Source: Prevotella sp. | Lineage (GTDB): Bacteria > Bacteroidota > Bacteroidia > Bacteroidales > Bacteroidaceae | Length of the DNA: 51,242 nt | Reading direction: 5' to 3' | Assembly: GCA_017650905.1 (NCBI GenBank) | Contig: JAGCDZ010000097.1 | Coordinates: 1 to 51,242 of the forward strand | Shown here: piece after piece, positions 20,216 to 29,294 of the stretch | Numbering within the stretch: the stretch's first letter is position 1 | Layout: each line of letters begins with the position of its first letter | The notes under the pieces: generated by a model | Database searches by the model: none | Seen by the model: only the letters and a program-made list of their open reading frames with translations | Told to the model about the DNA's origin: nothing | Program-made: the position numbers and the translations under genes

Positions 20216-21696
20216 ACAAACTGCAACTTTACAAGCTTTTACGCAAGAATATCAACCTAAGTTATCGACGTAGTCCTGCCTTTGAACAGAATCGTTGGGC
20301 CAAGGTCCTGATGGGCTTTGGTGGAGTAATGTTTGTTTTATACCTTATCCTATATGGCGTCCTCATTGGTATGGCAGCCAATGGTGAGGCAGGTATGCTT
20401 ATCACCGCGATGATCATCATCCTGCCAATAGACTTCCTCTTGCGTTTTATATTCCAATCGACACCCGCCATGATGGTAAAGCCGTATATTCTTTTGCCTA
20501 TATCCCGCTATTCGGCCATCGAGTGTTTCCTGATATCCTCACATTTGAGTGGTTTCAATTTCCTGTGGCTGGGGTTGTTTATTCCCTTTGCCATCATCGT
20601 TGTGTGTGCAGGGGCAAGCTTCTTCATGACCCTTTACGTGGTGGTGCTTGCACAACTGCTCATTATGCTCAACAGCCAGATTTATCTATTCTTCCGTACA
20701 TTGATTAATCGCAATGTGCTGTGGATCATTCCTGGTCTGTTGCTTTATTGTATACCTTTCCTCCCCTCGCTCATCACGATGTCATCCAAGACACTTGGCG
20801 ATACACTCGATCTTGTAGAGAAAAACAGTACAGCATGGTGGCTCCTGCCACTTGTATTGCTATGCTTATGTGGTCTCTTTATGGTGAACCGCCATTTCCA
20901 GTTCAAATATGTCTATGAGGAGATTTCCAAGCAGAAAGAGAAGCAGTTGAGGAAAGTCTCTCAGTTTGCATTCTTCAATCGCTTTGGCCTTATCGGCGAG
21001 TATCTGAAAATCGAGCTTAAGTCGAACCTCCGCAATAAGATGATGAAGCAGCGTTGCATTATGAGTCTCACCTTGGTAGTGGTCTTCTCGAGTATAGTTG
21101 CCTATACCAGTACTTACGACAATCCTATGATGACCAATTTCTGGTGTCTGTATTGCTTCTCAATCTATGGCATGACAGCACTCATCAAGATTATGGGCCA
21201 GGAGGGTAACTATATAAGTCTGCTGATGACGCAGCGTGAAAACATTTTGTCGCTACTTAAGGCCAAGTATTGGTTTTACTGCGTGGTGCTCATCATTCCC
21301 TTCCTCATAATGTTGCCAGCTGTCTTCACGGGCAAGTTTACATTGCTCATGCTGTTTGGCTACATGCTATTGGTGGCCGGATTTATCCATTTCATCATCT
21401 TCCAGTTGGCAGTCTATAACAAGCAAAGCATCCCTTTGCAGCTGAAAGTCACGGGTAAGGGCAATTTCGAAAACGGCATACAAATTGTCATTGAGTTGGT
21501 AGCTCTTATCATACCAGGCATAATTGTCGGTCTCGGCTATTTTACCATAGGACTTACGGCCACCTATATCTTCATGTGTGTGCTTGGCCTGGCCTTCATT
21601 GTCACCTACCCTTTGTGGATGCGGAATATCTATAACCGAATGATGAAACGTCGTTACGAGAACATTGAGGGTTTTCTGACGACCAAAGTCTGGTAA
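20212..21696 (+). CDS. DUF5687-like ABC-type permease
   Basis: The 494-residue polytopic protein has about 12 membrane segments and a basic cytoplasmic middle (KQKEKQLRKVSQ around residues 235-250). It resembles the Bacteroidota DUF5687 membrane proteins thought to be exporter permeases. Such genes usually sit beside an ABC ATPase gene; none is present here, so its partner must be encoded elsewhere or it works differently. It overlaps the LolA-like gene by 4 bases, suggesting translational coupling and perhaps a link to envelope lipid transport. Confidence 0.65.
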   Translation: MNKLQLYKLLRKNINLSYRRSPAFEQNRWAKVLMGFGGVMFVLYLILYGVLIGMAANGEAGMLITAMIIILPIDFLLRFIFQSTPAMMVKPYILLPISRYSAIECFLISSHLSGFNFLWLGLFIPFAIIVVCAGASFFMTLYVVVLAQLLIMLNSQIYLFFRTLINRNVLWIIPGLLLYCIPFLPSLITMSSKTLGDTLDLVEKNSTAWWLLPLVLLCLCGLFMVNRHFQFKYVYEEISKQKEKQLRKVSQFAFFNRFGLIGEYLKIELKSNLRNKMMKQRCIMSLTLVVVFSSIVAYTSTYDNPMMTNFWCLYCFSIYGMTALIKIMGQEGNYISLLMTQRENILSLLKAKYWFYCVVLIIPFLIMLPAVFTGKFTLLMLFGYMLLVAGFIHFIIFQLAVYNKQSIPLQLKVTGKGNFENGIQIVIELVALIIPGIIVGLGYFTIGLTATYIFMCVLGLAFIVTYPLWMRNIYNRMMKRRYENIEGFLTTKVW

Positions 21697-21724
21697 TAAT
21701 TCCATATACACAACTAAAACATCT

Positions 21725-21743
21725 GACAAATCTTAAATTTGTC
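21725..21743. repeat. Perfect inverted repeat (GACAAAT-cttaa-ATTTGTC)
   Basis: Seven-base arms around a five-base loop lie in the 230-base gap between the permease and htrA genes. There is no T tract, so it is not a convincing terminator. It shares the TGACA/TGTC core with the palindrome at 21824-21836. Confidence 0.5.
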
Positions 21744-21823
21744 TACCGCTTAACAATCAGAGTGTTAAACGCAAAGAGCCGTTAAGCCAAATGGTAAAAG
21801 TGTTAAAATGGGACAAATATTCG

Positions 21824-21836
21824 TGACATTTTGTCA
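21824..21836. promoter_or_regulatory. Palindrome TGACA-TTT-TGTCA overlapping the htrA promoter
   Basis: A perfect 5+5 palindrome with a 3-base centre covers the putative -33 TTTG of the htrA promoter (21830-21833), a position suited to an operator for a dimeric regulator. The regulator is unknown. Confidence 0.5.
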
Positions 21837-21863
21837 GTATCAGAAAAAAGTCTACTATATTTG
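21830..21863 (+). promoter_or_regulatory. Promoter of the htrA gene
   Basis: TTTG at 21830 and TATATTTG at 21856-21863 fit the Bacteroidota consensus with a slightly long 22-base spacer. The leader to the ATG at 21927 is about 60 bases. Confidence 0.65.
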
Positions 21864-21926
21864 CACTCGAATTCGTGAGCAAAGGCTCAGAGTTAACAAT
21901 ATCAATGAATTTAAATCATAACAAAA

Positions 21927-23432
21927 ATGAATGCAAATATGAAGAAGATTGTAAATGTGGCAACCCCGGCAGTATGCGTGGTTGCTTTAGCACTCTCTGT
22001 TGTTGCTTTCAACAAAACTAATGCTGCAACAACTCCCGATCCCTCTCCCGCAGTGGCTAACGTAACAGCAGGCCAACCTGTAGACCTGACCTATGCTGCA
22101 GAAAAGTCTCTGCCCTCAGTGGTTTATATCAAGAACACGCAGAACTCAAAAGTTCAGACCGTCGAGTATGCCGACCCCTTCGAAGATTTCTTCTCTGATC
22201 CTTTCGGTGGATTCTTCGGACGTGGAAGAGGCAATGGCAATGGTGGTCGTCGCCAGCGTCAGGTAGAAACACCGAAGCGTGTGGCTGCAGGCTCAGGTGT
22301 GATTATTTCTGCTGATGGTTATATTGTGACCAACAACCATGTGGTCGACGGTGCCGACGAACTGTTAGTGACGCTCAACGACAATAAGGAATATTCTGCA
22401 CGTATCATTGGAGCCGATGCTACCACCGACCTGGCCCTCATCAAGATTGACGGCAAGAACCTGCCCGCTATTCAGATTGCCAACAGCGACGACGTGAAGG
22501 TTGGTGAATGGGTGCTCGCTGTGGGTAATCCCCTCGGACTCAACAACACTGTAACCGCTGGTATTGTATCGGCCAAGGCCCGCAGCATGGGACAGGGTGT
22601 ATCTTCGATGATCCAGACAGATGCCGCCATCAACCAAGGTAATTCAGGTGGTGCATTAGTAAATACCCAAGGCGCACTGATTGGTATCAATGCGATGATC
22701 TACTCTCAAACTGGTTCGAATATTGGCTATGGCTTCGCCATTCCTACCACAATTATGAACAAGGTGGTAGACGATATCAAGAAGTATGGTACCGTACAGC
22801 GCGCCATGATCGGCATTCAGGGTTCTGATGTGAACGCCTATGTCGACAATGAGAAGGAAAAGGGTAACGAGGTCGACCTCGGCACAATGGAGGGTATCTA
22901 TATTGCCAAAGTCATCGACGATGGTGCTGCTGCCGACGCTGGACTGAAAGAGGGCGATGTCATCACCCATATCGACAATCAGAAAGTAAAGACCTTCGGC
23001 GAACTGCAGAATATCATTGCTCAGAAGCGTCCTGGCGACAAGATTACCATCAACTATCTGCGCAATAAGAGCAAGAAGACTGCTACCCTCACCCTGAAGA
23101 ATGAGAAGGGTAATACGAAGGTGGTCAAAGGTACTGTCGACCTCGATATTCTCGGTGGCCAGTTCAAGCCCCTCTCTGACGCTCAGAAGGAACAAATGAA
23201 CATTGGCTACGGTCTGCAGGTCATCAAGATCAGCGGTGGCAAATTGAAGGATGCCGGTGTGCCTCAGGGATTCATCATCCAGCGTGTTAACGACGAGAGT
23301 GTCAAGACTATCGAGGATCTGCAGAATATTGTCAAAGACGCCTCAAAGTCGAAGGAGCCAGTGCTCTACATCCAGGGTGTCTATCCGACTGGCAAGAAAG
23401 GCTACTTTGCCGTGCCGCTTGAGGAAGAATAA
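21927..23432 (+). CDS. htrA: HtrA/DegP-family periplasmic serine protease
   Basis: A protein-quality-control protease with chaperone activity in the periplasm. The 501-residue product has a signal-anchor-like N-terminus (residues 8-30) and a chymotrypsin-like domain with the triad His138 (NNHVV), Asp168 (TTDLALIKI) and Ser240 (QGNSGGAL). Two PDZ domains follow, the first near residues 285-385 and the second near 410-500. A Gly/Arg-rich loop (GRGRGNGNGGRRQRQ, residues 98-112) lies before the protease core, in the LA-loop region. Transcribed from its own promoter with a possible operator, and ended by a strong terminator. Confidence 0.95.
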   Translation: MNANMKKIVNVATPAVCVVALALSVVAFNKTNAATTPDPSPAVANVTAGQPVDLTYAAEKSLPSVVYIKNTQNSKVQTVEYADPFEDFFSDPFGGFFGRGRGNGNGGRRQRQVETPKRVAAGSGVIISADGYIVTNNHVVDGADELLVTLNDNKEYSARIIGADATTDLALIKIDGKNLPAIQIANSDDVKVGEWVLAVGNPLGLNNTVTAGIVSAKARSMGQGVSSMIQTDAAINQGNSGGALVNTQGALIGINAMIYSQTGSNIGYGFAIPTTIMNKVVDDIKKYGTVQRAMIGIQGSDVNAYVDNEKEKGNEVDLGTMEGIYIAKVIDDGAAADAGLKEGDVITHIDNQKVKTFGELQNIIAQKRPGDKITINYLRNKSKKTATLTLKNEKGNTKVVKGTVDLDILGGQFKPLSDAQKEQMNIGYGLQVIKISGGKLKDAGVPQGFIIQRVNDESVKTIEDLQNIVKDASKSKEPVLYIQGVYPTGKKGYFAVPLEEE

Positions 23433-23452
23433 GCCCTAAAACCACAAAAAAG

Positions 23453-23485
23453 AGCCGCAAAAGTAAAAATTGCGGCTTTTTTTTT
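23453..23485 (+). terminator. Terminator of htrA
   Basis: The stem AGCCGCAA / TTGCGGCT with a 9-base loop is followed by nine T residues. The T tract runs into the -33 element of the next promoter. Confidence 0.9.
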
Positions 23486-23514
23486 GGTCGTGTCAAAAAA
23501 AAGGCATAACTTTG
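23483..23514 (+). promoter_or_regulatory. Promoter of the primary sigma factor gene
   Basis: TTTG, a 20-base spacer and TAACTTTG match the Bacteroidota consensus exactly. The -33 TTTG is the end of the upstream terminator T tract. Confidence 0.8.
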
Positions 23515-23540
23515 CGCCTTGGCTATAAACGACTATCGAC

Positions 23541-24401
23541 ATGAGACAACTGAAAATCACCAAATCAATCACTAATCGAGAGAGTGAAGCTCTTGACAAA
23601 TACCTGCAGGAAATAGGTAAGGAAGAGATGATCTCGGTGGAAGAGGAAGTGGAATTGGCACAGCGTATCCGTAAAGGTGATAAGAAAGCACTGGAGCGCC
23701 TCACCAAGGCCAATCTGCGATTTGTTGTCTCTGTAGCTAAGCAATACCAGAATCAGGGTCTCTCCCTACCCGACCTCATCAACGAGGGGAACGTAGGACT
23801 TATCAAGGCAGCAGAGAAGTTCGACGAAACACGCGGTTTCAAGTTCATCTCATATGCAGTCTGGTGGATTCGTCAGAGCATTCTTCAAGCCATTGCTGAG
23901 CAAAGCCGCATCGTCCGTCTGCCACTCAACCAGGTAGGCTCTGTCAATAAGATCAACAAATTGCTTAATAAGTTTGAGCAGGAAAACGAGCGCCGCCCCT
24001 CCGTCGAGGAGATTTCCGAGTCGTTGGATTTACCAGAGGAAAAGATCGACGAGGCGATGAGCGTCAACACCCGCCATGTATCCGTTGACGCACCTTTCAT
24101 CGATGGCGAAGACAACAGCCTGCTTGATGTGCTCATCAACGACGATGCCCCGATGGCTGACCGTACACTTCTTATGGAGTCGCTCAAAGCTGAGATTAAT
24201 AATGCCCTCAAGGTGCTCAACGACCGTGAGCGTGGTGTGATAGAAGCCTTTTACGGTATCAACCAGCCCGAGATGACGCTTGAGGAGATAGGTGCTAAGT
24301 TCGGTCTTACCCGTGAGCGTGTGCGTCAGATAAAGGAGAAAGCCATCCGCCGTCTCCGCACCAGTACAAAAAAACATATATTAAAAACATTTTTAGGATA
24401 A
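23541..24401 (+). CDS. rpoD: Primary sigma-70 factor
   Basis: The housekeeping sigma factor of Bacteroidota. The 286-residue protein lacks region 1.1 and starts with region 1.2 ([18 protein letters not shown]). Region 2 is complete ([28 protein letters not shown]), as are region 3 ([19 protein letters not shown]) and the region 4 helix-turn-helix ([18 protein letters not shown]). Its divergence from E. coli RpoD fits the unusual TTTG/TAnnTTTG promoters seen throughout this window. The stop codon overlaps the next ATG by one base. Confidence 0.95.
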   Translation: MRQLKITKSITNRESEALDKYLQEIGKEEMISVEEEVELAQRIRKGDKKALERLTKANLRFVVSVAKQYQNQGLSLPDLINEGNVGLIKAAEKFDETRGFKFISYAVWWIRQSILQAIAEQSRIVRLPLNQVGSVNKINKLLNKFEQENERRPSVEEISESLDLPEEKIDEAMSVNTRHVSVDAPFIDGEDNSLLDVLINDDAPMADRTLLMESLKAEINNALKVLNDRERGVIEAFYGINQPEMTLEEIGAKFGLTRERVRQIKEKAIRRLRTSTKKHILKTFLG

Positions 24402-24841
24402 TGAAATATCTCAAGTTTATCGCTTTGGCCTTCGTCCTGTCGGCATTCCTTACCGTCCATGCGGATAAAAAGGATAAAAAGCCCGAGACCACTAAGGCAT
24501 ATCTTTTCGGCTTTGTAGCTAACTTTACCGACTCCGTTGTTTATTTCACTGACATTCAGGAAATTGAGAATGTCACCATTCTAAAAAAGACCAAGTTTCT
24601 GAAGGATCGCGACGCCTATTCTGACCAACTGCGCTATTATTTTACCGAGAAACTTAAAATGCCCCACCGTACATGCATCGTCTCTTTCGGACTGACGCGT
24701 AAGGAGGCTGAGAAGAAATATGTTAAGATGCGCAATCTCTATACTGAGAAGAACGCCGGCCGCTACGATGTTCGCTACCTTTCAGAGAACGATTTCAAGT
24801 TCCAAGCTATCCTCCCCGTAGAAATCACAGAAACAGAATAG
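24401..24841 (+). CDS. Small secreted protein of unknown function, coupled to rpoD
   Basis: The 146-residue product has a signal peptide ([21 protein letters not shown]) followed by a Lys-rich start of the mature protein (DKKDKKPETTKA). The C-terminal half is charged (TRKEAEKKYVKMRN). No motif is recognisable. Its ATG overlaps the rpoD stop (TAATG), so it is probably translated from the sigma factor mRNA, an odd pairing of a housekeeping factor with an exported protein. Confidence 0.75.
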   Translation: MKYLKFIALAFVLSAFLTVHADKKDKKPETTKAYLFGFVANFTDSVVYFTDIQEIENVTILKKTKFLKDRDAYSDQLRYYFTEKLKMPHRTCIVSFGLTRKEAEKKYVKMRNLYTEKNAGRYDVRYLSENDFKFQAILPVEITETE

Positions 24842-24861
24842 CGGCGTTTCTTCATTAATTG

Positions 24862-25434
24862 TCAGAACTGTCGGAGTTCATTGTAGATGCGCTGTACAGG
24901 CAGGCCCATGACATTGAAGTAACTGCCTGATAGGCTTGTCACGCCAATATAGCCTATCCATTCCTGAATCCCATAGGCACCCGCCTTATCCAATGGCTTA
25001 TAATGATCGACATAATAGTCGATCTCAGTTTCTGTGAGCGCCTTGAAAGTGACATCAGTGGTTACAGCAAAACTACGCTGGCGTTCACGCGTCATCAGAC
25101 AGACACCAGTAATTACTTGATGCGTCTGCCCGCTTAGTTCGCGCAGCATTCTTCTGGCATCATCAAGATCCACGGGTTTGCCCAGCACTTCATTCCCCAA
25201 CACCACGACAGTATCGGCTGTGATAATAAGATCGTGGTCTGACATCAGGTTCTTATATGCAGCAGCTTTCTCTGAAGCGATATAGACGGGAATATCTGGA
25301 GTGGTCAGATGTTCCGGATAGTTTTCCTCGATGTCGGGCAACACACGGACCTCGAAGTCGAGGTCTAGTCCGCTGAGTAGCTGTCGGCGACGCGGTGAGT
25401 TGCTGGCAAGGATGATATGATAATTCTCAAGCAT
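24862..25434 (-). CDS. maf: Maf-family nucleotide pyrophosphatase
   Basis: A house-cleaning enzyme that hydrolyses non-canonical or modified nucleoside triphosphates (dTTP/UTP-type in the YhdE branch). The family start ILASNSPRRRQLL, the ITADTVVVLG block and the AGAYGIQEW motif are all present. The length of 190 residues is typical. It is the last gene of a three-gene operon and converges on the small secreted protein gene with 20 bases between the stops. Confidence 0.93.
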   Translation of the reverse strand: MLENYHIILASNSPRRRQLLSGLDLDFEVRVLPDIEENYPEHLTTPDIPVYIASEKAAAYKNLMSDHDLIITADTVVVLGNEVLGKPVDLDDARRMLRELSGQTHQVITGVCLMTRERQRSFAVTTDVTFKALTETEIDYYVDHYKPLDKAGAYGIQEWIGYIGVTSLSGSYFNVMGLPVQRIYNELRQF

Positions 25435-25446
25435 AAACCGATTGAT

Positions 25447-25965
25447 TTACCAGCCAAAGGCCTTCTCGTCCATCACCCACTTGCCTTGGGCACGGAGCGT
25501 CTGTTCAATCACATCGCGACCACAGCCATGACCACCGATGCAGTCGCTCACATAGAGACTCGCCTCCTTGATTTCAGGACAGGCATCTTTAGGACACACC
25601 GGACAGCCTACACGTCGCATAACCTGCAAATCAGGGATATCGTCGCCCATATACATCACCTCGTCGTCACTCAGGCCGTATTGCTCTAGAAATGCATCGT
25701 AGGCCTTGATCTTCACGGCACAACCCACATAAATATCCTCAACGCCTAAGCCCTCATAACGCCGACAGATGCTCGATACGTTGGCTCCCGTCATGATGAC
25801 GATGCGGAGACCAAGTTTCATGGCCAACTGAATAGCATAGCCATCCTTGATATTTACAGTGCGCAAAGGCACACCCTCAGACGACAGTGTGATAGTTTCC
25901 GCACTCAACACGCCATCGATATCAAAGATAATCGCCCTGATCTTCTTGAGGTCGTAATTAATCAT
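25447..25965 (-). CDS. KdsC-like HAD phosphatase (KDO 8-phosphate phosphatase family)
   Basis: A class C0 HAD hydrolase predicted to release phosphate from KDO 8-phosphate or a related sugar acid in lipopolysaccharide synthesis. The nucleophile and acid are in FDIDGVL (Asp15, Asp17), motif II is IVIMTGA, and motif IV is YMGDDIPD. I take the ATG at 25965 (172 residues); a GTG one codon earlier is possible. The maf gene follows after 12 bases. Confidence 0.88.
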   Translation of the reverse strand: MINYDLKKIRAIIFDIDGVLSAETITLSSEGVPLRTVNIKDGYAIQLAMKLGLRIVIMTGANVSSICRRYEGLGVEDIYVGCAVKIKAYDAFLEQYGLSDDEVMYMGDDIPDLQVMRRVGCPVCPKDACPEIKEASLYVSDCIGGHGCGRDVIEQTLRAQGKWVMDEKAFGW

Positions 25966-25981
25966 CACTAATCACAATTTA

Positions 25982-26518
25982 TTATTCACTTCTGAACTTG
26001 TTCAGATGAACATTCTCCCATTTTAACTTATCTTCATTCTGCGGCTTACGCTCGTCGGCCTTATGGCCAACGGCAAGGATGCAGAGACAATTAAGATTGT
26101 CGGGGATATCGAGCACACCACGAATCACGGTGTCAGCAGTGGTTCCGTCGTCAAGTCCCCTTCCACGCATCTGAATCCAACAGGAACCTAAACCTAATTC
26201 CTCAGCCTGATATTGCATGGAGATGGCAGCGATGGCACCATCCTCTATCCAGCAGTCGTTCTGCATGGGGTCGCCCAGCACAACAATAGCCACGGGAGCC
26301 CCTTTGAGGAACTGTCCGCCAAGGTTCTTGGCATCGGAGAGCTTTTCGAGATCCAGTTTGTCATCGACAACCACGAACTGCCAAGCCCTTTGGCCCTTAG
26401 AAGTAGGTGCCATCAGACCGGCACGAAGAATCAACTTAAGGTCATCACCATCAATCTCCTGTTCCGTAAACTTGCGGTGACTGCGACGCAACTGCGCCAG
26501 ATCTTTGAAATTTGTCAT
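25982..26518 (-). CDS. Nitroreductase-family flavoprotein
   Basis: The 178-residue FMN-dependent oxidoreductase fold shows the N-terminal RRSHRKFTEQEI block (FMN phosphate contact), APTSKGQRAWQFVVV, and AEELGLGSCWIQM near the C-terminus. The physiological electron acceptor cannot be told. It starts the operon with the KdsC-like and Maf genes and has a promoter element upstream. Confidence 0.88.
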   Translation of the reverse strand: MTNFKDLAQLRRSHRKFTEQEIDGDDLKLILRAGLMAPTSKGQRAWQFVVVDDKLDLEKLSDAKNLGGQFLKGAPVAIVVLGDPMQNDCWIEDGAIAAISMQYQAEELGLGSCWIQMRGRGLDDGTTADTVIRGVLDIPDNLNCLCILAVGHKADERKPQNEDKLKWENVHLNKFRSE

Positions 26519-26540
26519 ACGTTCATTCTTAAAATTTTGG

Positions 26541-26548
26541 CAAAGTTA
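26541..26548 (-). promoter_or_regulatory. -7 element of the nitroreductase operon
   Basis: TAACTTTG on the minus strand matches TAnnTTTG. A TTTG 22 bases upstream (26574-26571 on the minus strand) may be the -33 element. The start codon is 22 bases away. Confidence 0.6.
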
Positions 26549-26622
26549 CTTATTTTTTTAGACAAAAGAACAAAAGAAACAAAAAAAATAAGTTCTTATG
26601 TCATTATGTCTGAAAAATATTG

Positions 26623-26630
26623 TATTTTTG
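26623..26630 (+). promoter_or_regulatory. -7 element directly abutting an ATG
   Basis: TATTTTTG ends at 26630, only four bases (CGGC) before the ATG at 26635, implying an mRNA with almost no leader. Confidence 0.6.
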
Positions 26631-26634
26631 CGGC

Positions 26635-27612
26635 ATGAAAGGAATCTCAACAACCATCATAACCCATCTGGAGAAGTTGCCAGCCGTGAGCGACGACAAT
26701 TTCTTCCACAGCCGAAAGTTGTTCGCCATCAGTGCGAAAACGCCGAGGATGAAGCCTTATATGGTGGTGTGTACCGATGATTCCGGGCATGTGCTGAGTC
26801 AGTTGCTGGCCATCGTCCGTTACCGAGCGTCCATCCTTCCCCCTTTCTTCTTCATGCATGGCCGTGTGATGGGTGAAGGCGAATATGCTAAAAGCGAATG
26901 GCGCAAGGAAGACCTGTTTGGCGAGATGCTGCAGGTCCTCACCAAGAAGATGAGCAATAAGACGCTTTATATCGAGTTCAGTCACCTGACGCAGAAGACC
27001 TTCGGCCACAAGTGGTTCCGTCAGCAGGGATATTTCCCTGTACATTGGATGAGTATCCACAATTCCCTTCATAGTCGTCTGCCCGAAGAGCGCATTAGCG
27101 AGAAAATGCAGCAGCGCATCGACAATGCCTACTCGCGTGGTCTGACCACCGGCGAAGTGGAGAATGACGAAGACTTTAAAGCTTTCGCCCAATTGCTGCG
27201 CCAGCACCACTGGTTCAAGCCAAAGCGATATATTCCTGACAATCAGTTCTTCATAGAAGCAGCAAAGACTGATTCCTGTCGGCTCTTCGTCACCAAATAC
27301 CAGCAGCATGTGATCGGTTGTTCTGCCTGTGTGTATAGTCAGGGCGACGCCTTCCTGTGGTATGCGGCTTTCCGGCGTAAGACCTATGTCATGCTGCATC
27401 CTGACACACTGACTATTTGGCACACCATTAAATACGCCCATCAGCACGGCTATAATCACATCAATTTTATGGACGTAGGTTTGCCTTTCCGCAAAAACTC
27501 TTTCCGCGAGTTCATCCTGAGTTTCGGTGGCAAACCTGTCAGTACCGTGCGATGGTTCCGCAGTTCCATCCGTTGGATTAATGCCATCCTCTCATGGATT
27601 TATCGCGACTAA
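26635..27612 (+). CDS. GNAT/FemAB-like acyltransferase
   Basis: The 325-residue protein has a double-GNAT layout resembling the lipid II or FemAB-like aminoacyl transferases: an N-terminal fold (residues 30-140, with PFFFMHGRVMGEGEYA) and a C-terminal fold with VIGCSACVYSQGDAFLWYAAFRR and INFMDVGLPFRKNSFREFILSFGG. Substrate is unknown. The ATG at 26635 (MKGISTTIITHLEKLPA) is taken; the frame upstream starts with a TTG inside the promoter. Convergent with the DMT transporter gene, sharing 4 bases at the stops. Confidence 0.72.
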   Translation: MKGISTTIITHLEKLPAVSDDNFFHSRKLFAISAKTPRMKPYMVVCTDDSGHVLSQLLAIVRYRASILPPFFFMHGRVMGEGEYAKSEWRKEDLFGEMLQVLTKKMSNKTLYIEFSHLTQKTFGHKWFRQQGYFPVHWMSIHNSLHSRLPEERISEKMQQRIDNAYSRGLTTGEVENDEDFKAFAQLLRQHHWFKPKRYIPDNQFFIEAAKTDSCRLFVTKYQQHVIGCSACVYSQGDAFLWYAAFRRKTYVMLHPDTLTIWHTIKYAHQHGYNHINFMDVGLPFRKNSFREFILSFGGKPVSTVRWFRSSIRWINAILSWIYRD

Positions 27613-28526
27613 TGACTTCCGATATAGAGGAATACCATACCCAGTAATACCAACGCCAAGTCGAAAGCCTTGGCCATGAGGTTCTTTTCGTGGAAGAACA
27701 TCGCCCCAAACATGAAGCTCACCACCACACTACCCCGTCGGATCATCGAAACGATGCTAATCATCGCATCAGGCAGACTCAGAGAATAGAAATACATGAA
27801 ATCGGCGGCTGAGAGAAAGAGACTGACACCCAGTATCGACCACGACCAGTGAAATGGTGTTGTTTCTTCGTGTTTCGGCCACCAGAGGAGCCACAGCATC
27901 AGCCCCATCATGACACATTGGTAGATGTTATACCACGACTGCACCATCATTCGGTCAAGTCCTACGCCTCCGCTTTCCATAGGCGCCATGAGGTATTTGT
28001 CGTAGAGTCCGCTTAAAGCTCCAAGGGCTGCTGCCCCCACAATCATGTAAATCCAATGGTCGTGCTTGAAATCGATACCTTCTTTTTTGCCGCTACGGCT
28101 GAGCAAGAGAAACGATGCTACCGCCAGGAGCACACCAATCCACTGCCAGATGTTCAGACGTTCGCCAAACACTAACAGAGCACCAACCAGTACCATCACC
28201 GGACGTGTGGCATTGATGGGACCTACAATGGTCAATGGCAGATGTTTCATGCCGAAATAGCCGAGAATCCAACTCGATAAGACGATTACCGCTTTCAGCA
28301 AGATGTACTTGTGCATTTCCCAGCCACCGCTCGCCACATGGAAGATACCGCCGTCGAGGGTGCTCGACGTACCGCTGATGACGATGAAGGGAAGAAAGAT
28401 GAGTGAGGAGAACAAGGTATTGAGAAACAGCACAGGAATGACCGCATTGCCCTTCAACGCCTGTTTCTTAAACGAGTCGTAGCAACCCAGCAGCGCTGCC
28501 GACATAAATGCCAATATTAACCACAT
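27609..28526 (-). CDS. EamA/DMT-superfamily transporter
   Basis: The 305-residue membrane protein has about ten helices and two EamA-like halves (residues 1-145 and 160-305); PLTIVGPINATRPVMVLVGALL is a typical EamA segment. It probably exports or imports a small metabolite; the substrate is not evident. It lies 14 bases after truA and ends over the stop codon of the converging GNAT gene. Confidence 0.85.
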   Translation of the reverse strand: MWLILAFMSAALLGCYDSFKKQALKGNAVIPVLFLNTLFSSLIFLPFIVISGTSSTLDGGIFHVASGGWEMHKYILLKAVIVLSSWILGYFGMKHLPLTIVGPINATRPVMVLVGALLVFGERLNIWQWIGVLLAVASFLLLSRSGKKEGIDFKHDHWIYMIVGAAALGALSGLYDKYLMAPMESGGVGLDRMMVQSWYNIYQCVMMGLMLWLLWWPKHEETTPFHWSWSILGVSLFLSAADFMYFYSLSLPDAMISIVSMIRRGSVVVSFMFGAMFFHEKNLMAKAFDLALVLLGMVFLYIGSH

Positions 28527-28540
28527 CAGGGAATTTACAA

Positions 28541-29275
28541 TTAATAAACGATATCTTCGAGGAAGAGAGCGTTACCTGGCATGGATTCACCAGCATCCGA
28601 ACGCTGCTTGCCTTCTATCACTTTTCTAAAGTCGTCCAACGACAGACGGCCCCGCCCAACTTCAATCAATGTGCCTACTACCGCACGGACCATGTTACGG
28701 AGGAAACGGTTGGCACGGATTTCGAAATACCAAGTGGTCGACGAGGTCTGTACCCATTCTGCCTTTGTAACCTCGCAGAGAGTGGTCTTCACATCGGCCC
28801 CGCTCTTACAAAAGGCCCCAAAATCCTCATAGGTCTTCAGAATGCCAGCCGCCTCGTTCATCTTGGCAAAATCAAGCGGATAGTGTATCTCACACGAATA
28901 GGCCTTCTGAAAAGGGTCTTTCGCGGTATGGATATAATATCGGTACATGCGTGATGTGGCTGAGAAGCGGGCATGCATGTCGTCGCTGACCGGTTCCACC
29001 TTGCTGATGGCAATATCGTATGGCAGCAGACGGTTCAACTTATAGCTCAATTGTTGAACATCTATCGGATCGCCATCCCAATCAAAATGCGCCACCATCA
29101 TCCTGGCATGCACACCAGCATCCGTCCTGCCAGCTCCCGTCACACTCACCGCTGCACGCAACAGTGTGGAAAGCGCCTCTTGCAATCGGGCTTGCACGGA
29201 ATCGCCATTTGGTTGTATCTGCCAGCCGTGATACCGCGTACCGTCATAACTCAATGTCACAAAATATCTCCTCAT
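28541..29275 (-). CDS. truA: tRNA pseudouridine(38-40) synthase
   Basis: TruA isomerises uridines 38-40 in the anticodon arm of tRNAs. The catalytic Asp52 is in [11 protein letters not shown], and the N-terminus ([18 protein letters not shown]) and C-terminus ([19 protein letters not shown]) match the family. The length of 244 residues is normal. Confidence 0.96.
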   Translation of the reverse strand: MRRYFVTLSYDGTRYHGWQIQPNGDSVQARLQEALSTLLRAAVSVTGAGRTDAGVHARMMVAHFDWDGDPIDVQQLSYKLNRLLPYDIAISKVEPVSDDMHARFSATSRMYRYYIHTAKDPFQKAYSCEIHYPLDFAKMNEAAGILKTYEDFGAFCKSGADVKTTLCEVTKAEWVQTSSTTWYFEIRANRFLRNMVRAVVGTLIEVGRGRLSLDDFRKVIEGKQRSDAGESMPGNALFLEDIVY

Positions 29276-29294
29276 ATACCATCCATCTTACATC

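Noticed and set aside
21725-21743. Terminator of the permease gene
   Set aside because: The stem is AT-rich and no T tract follows.
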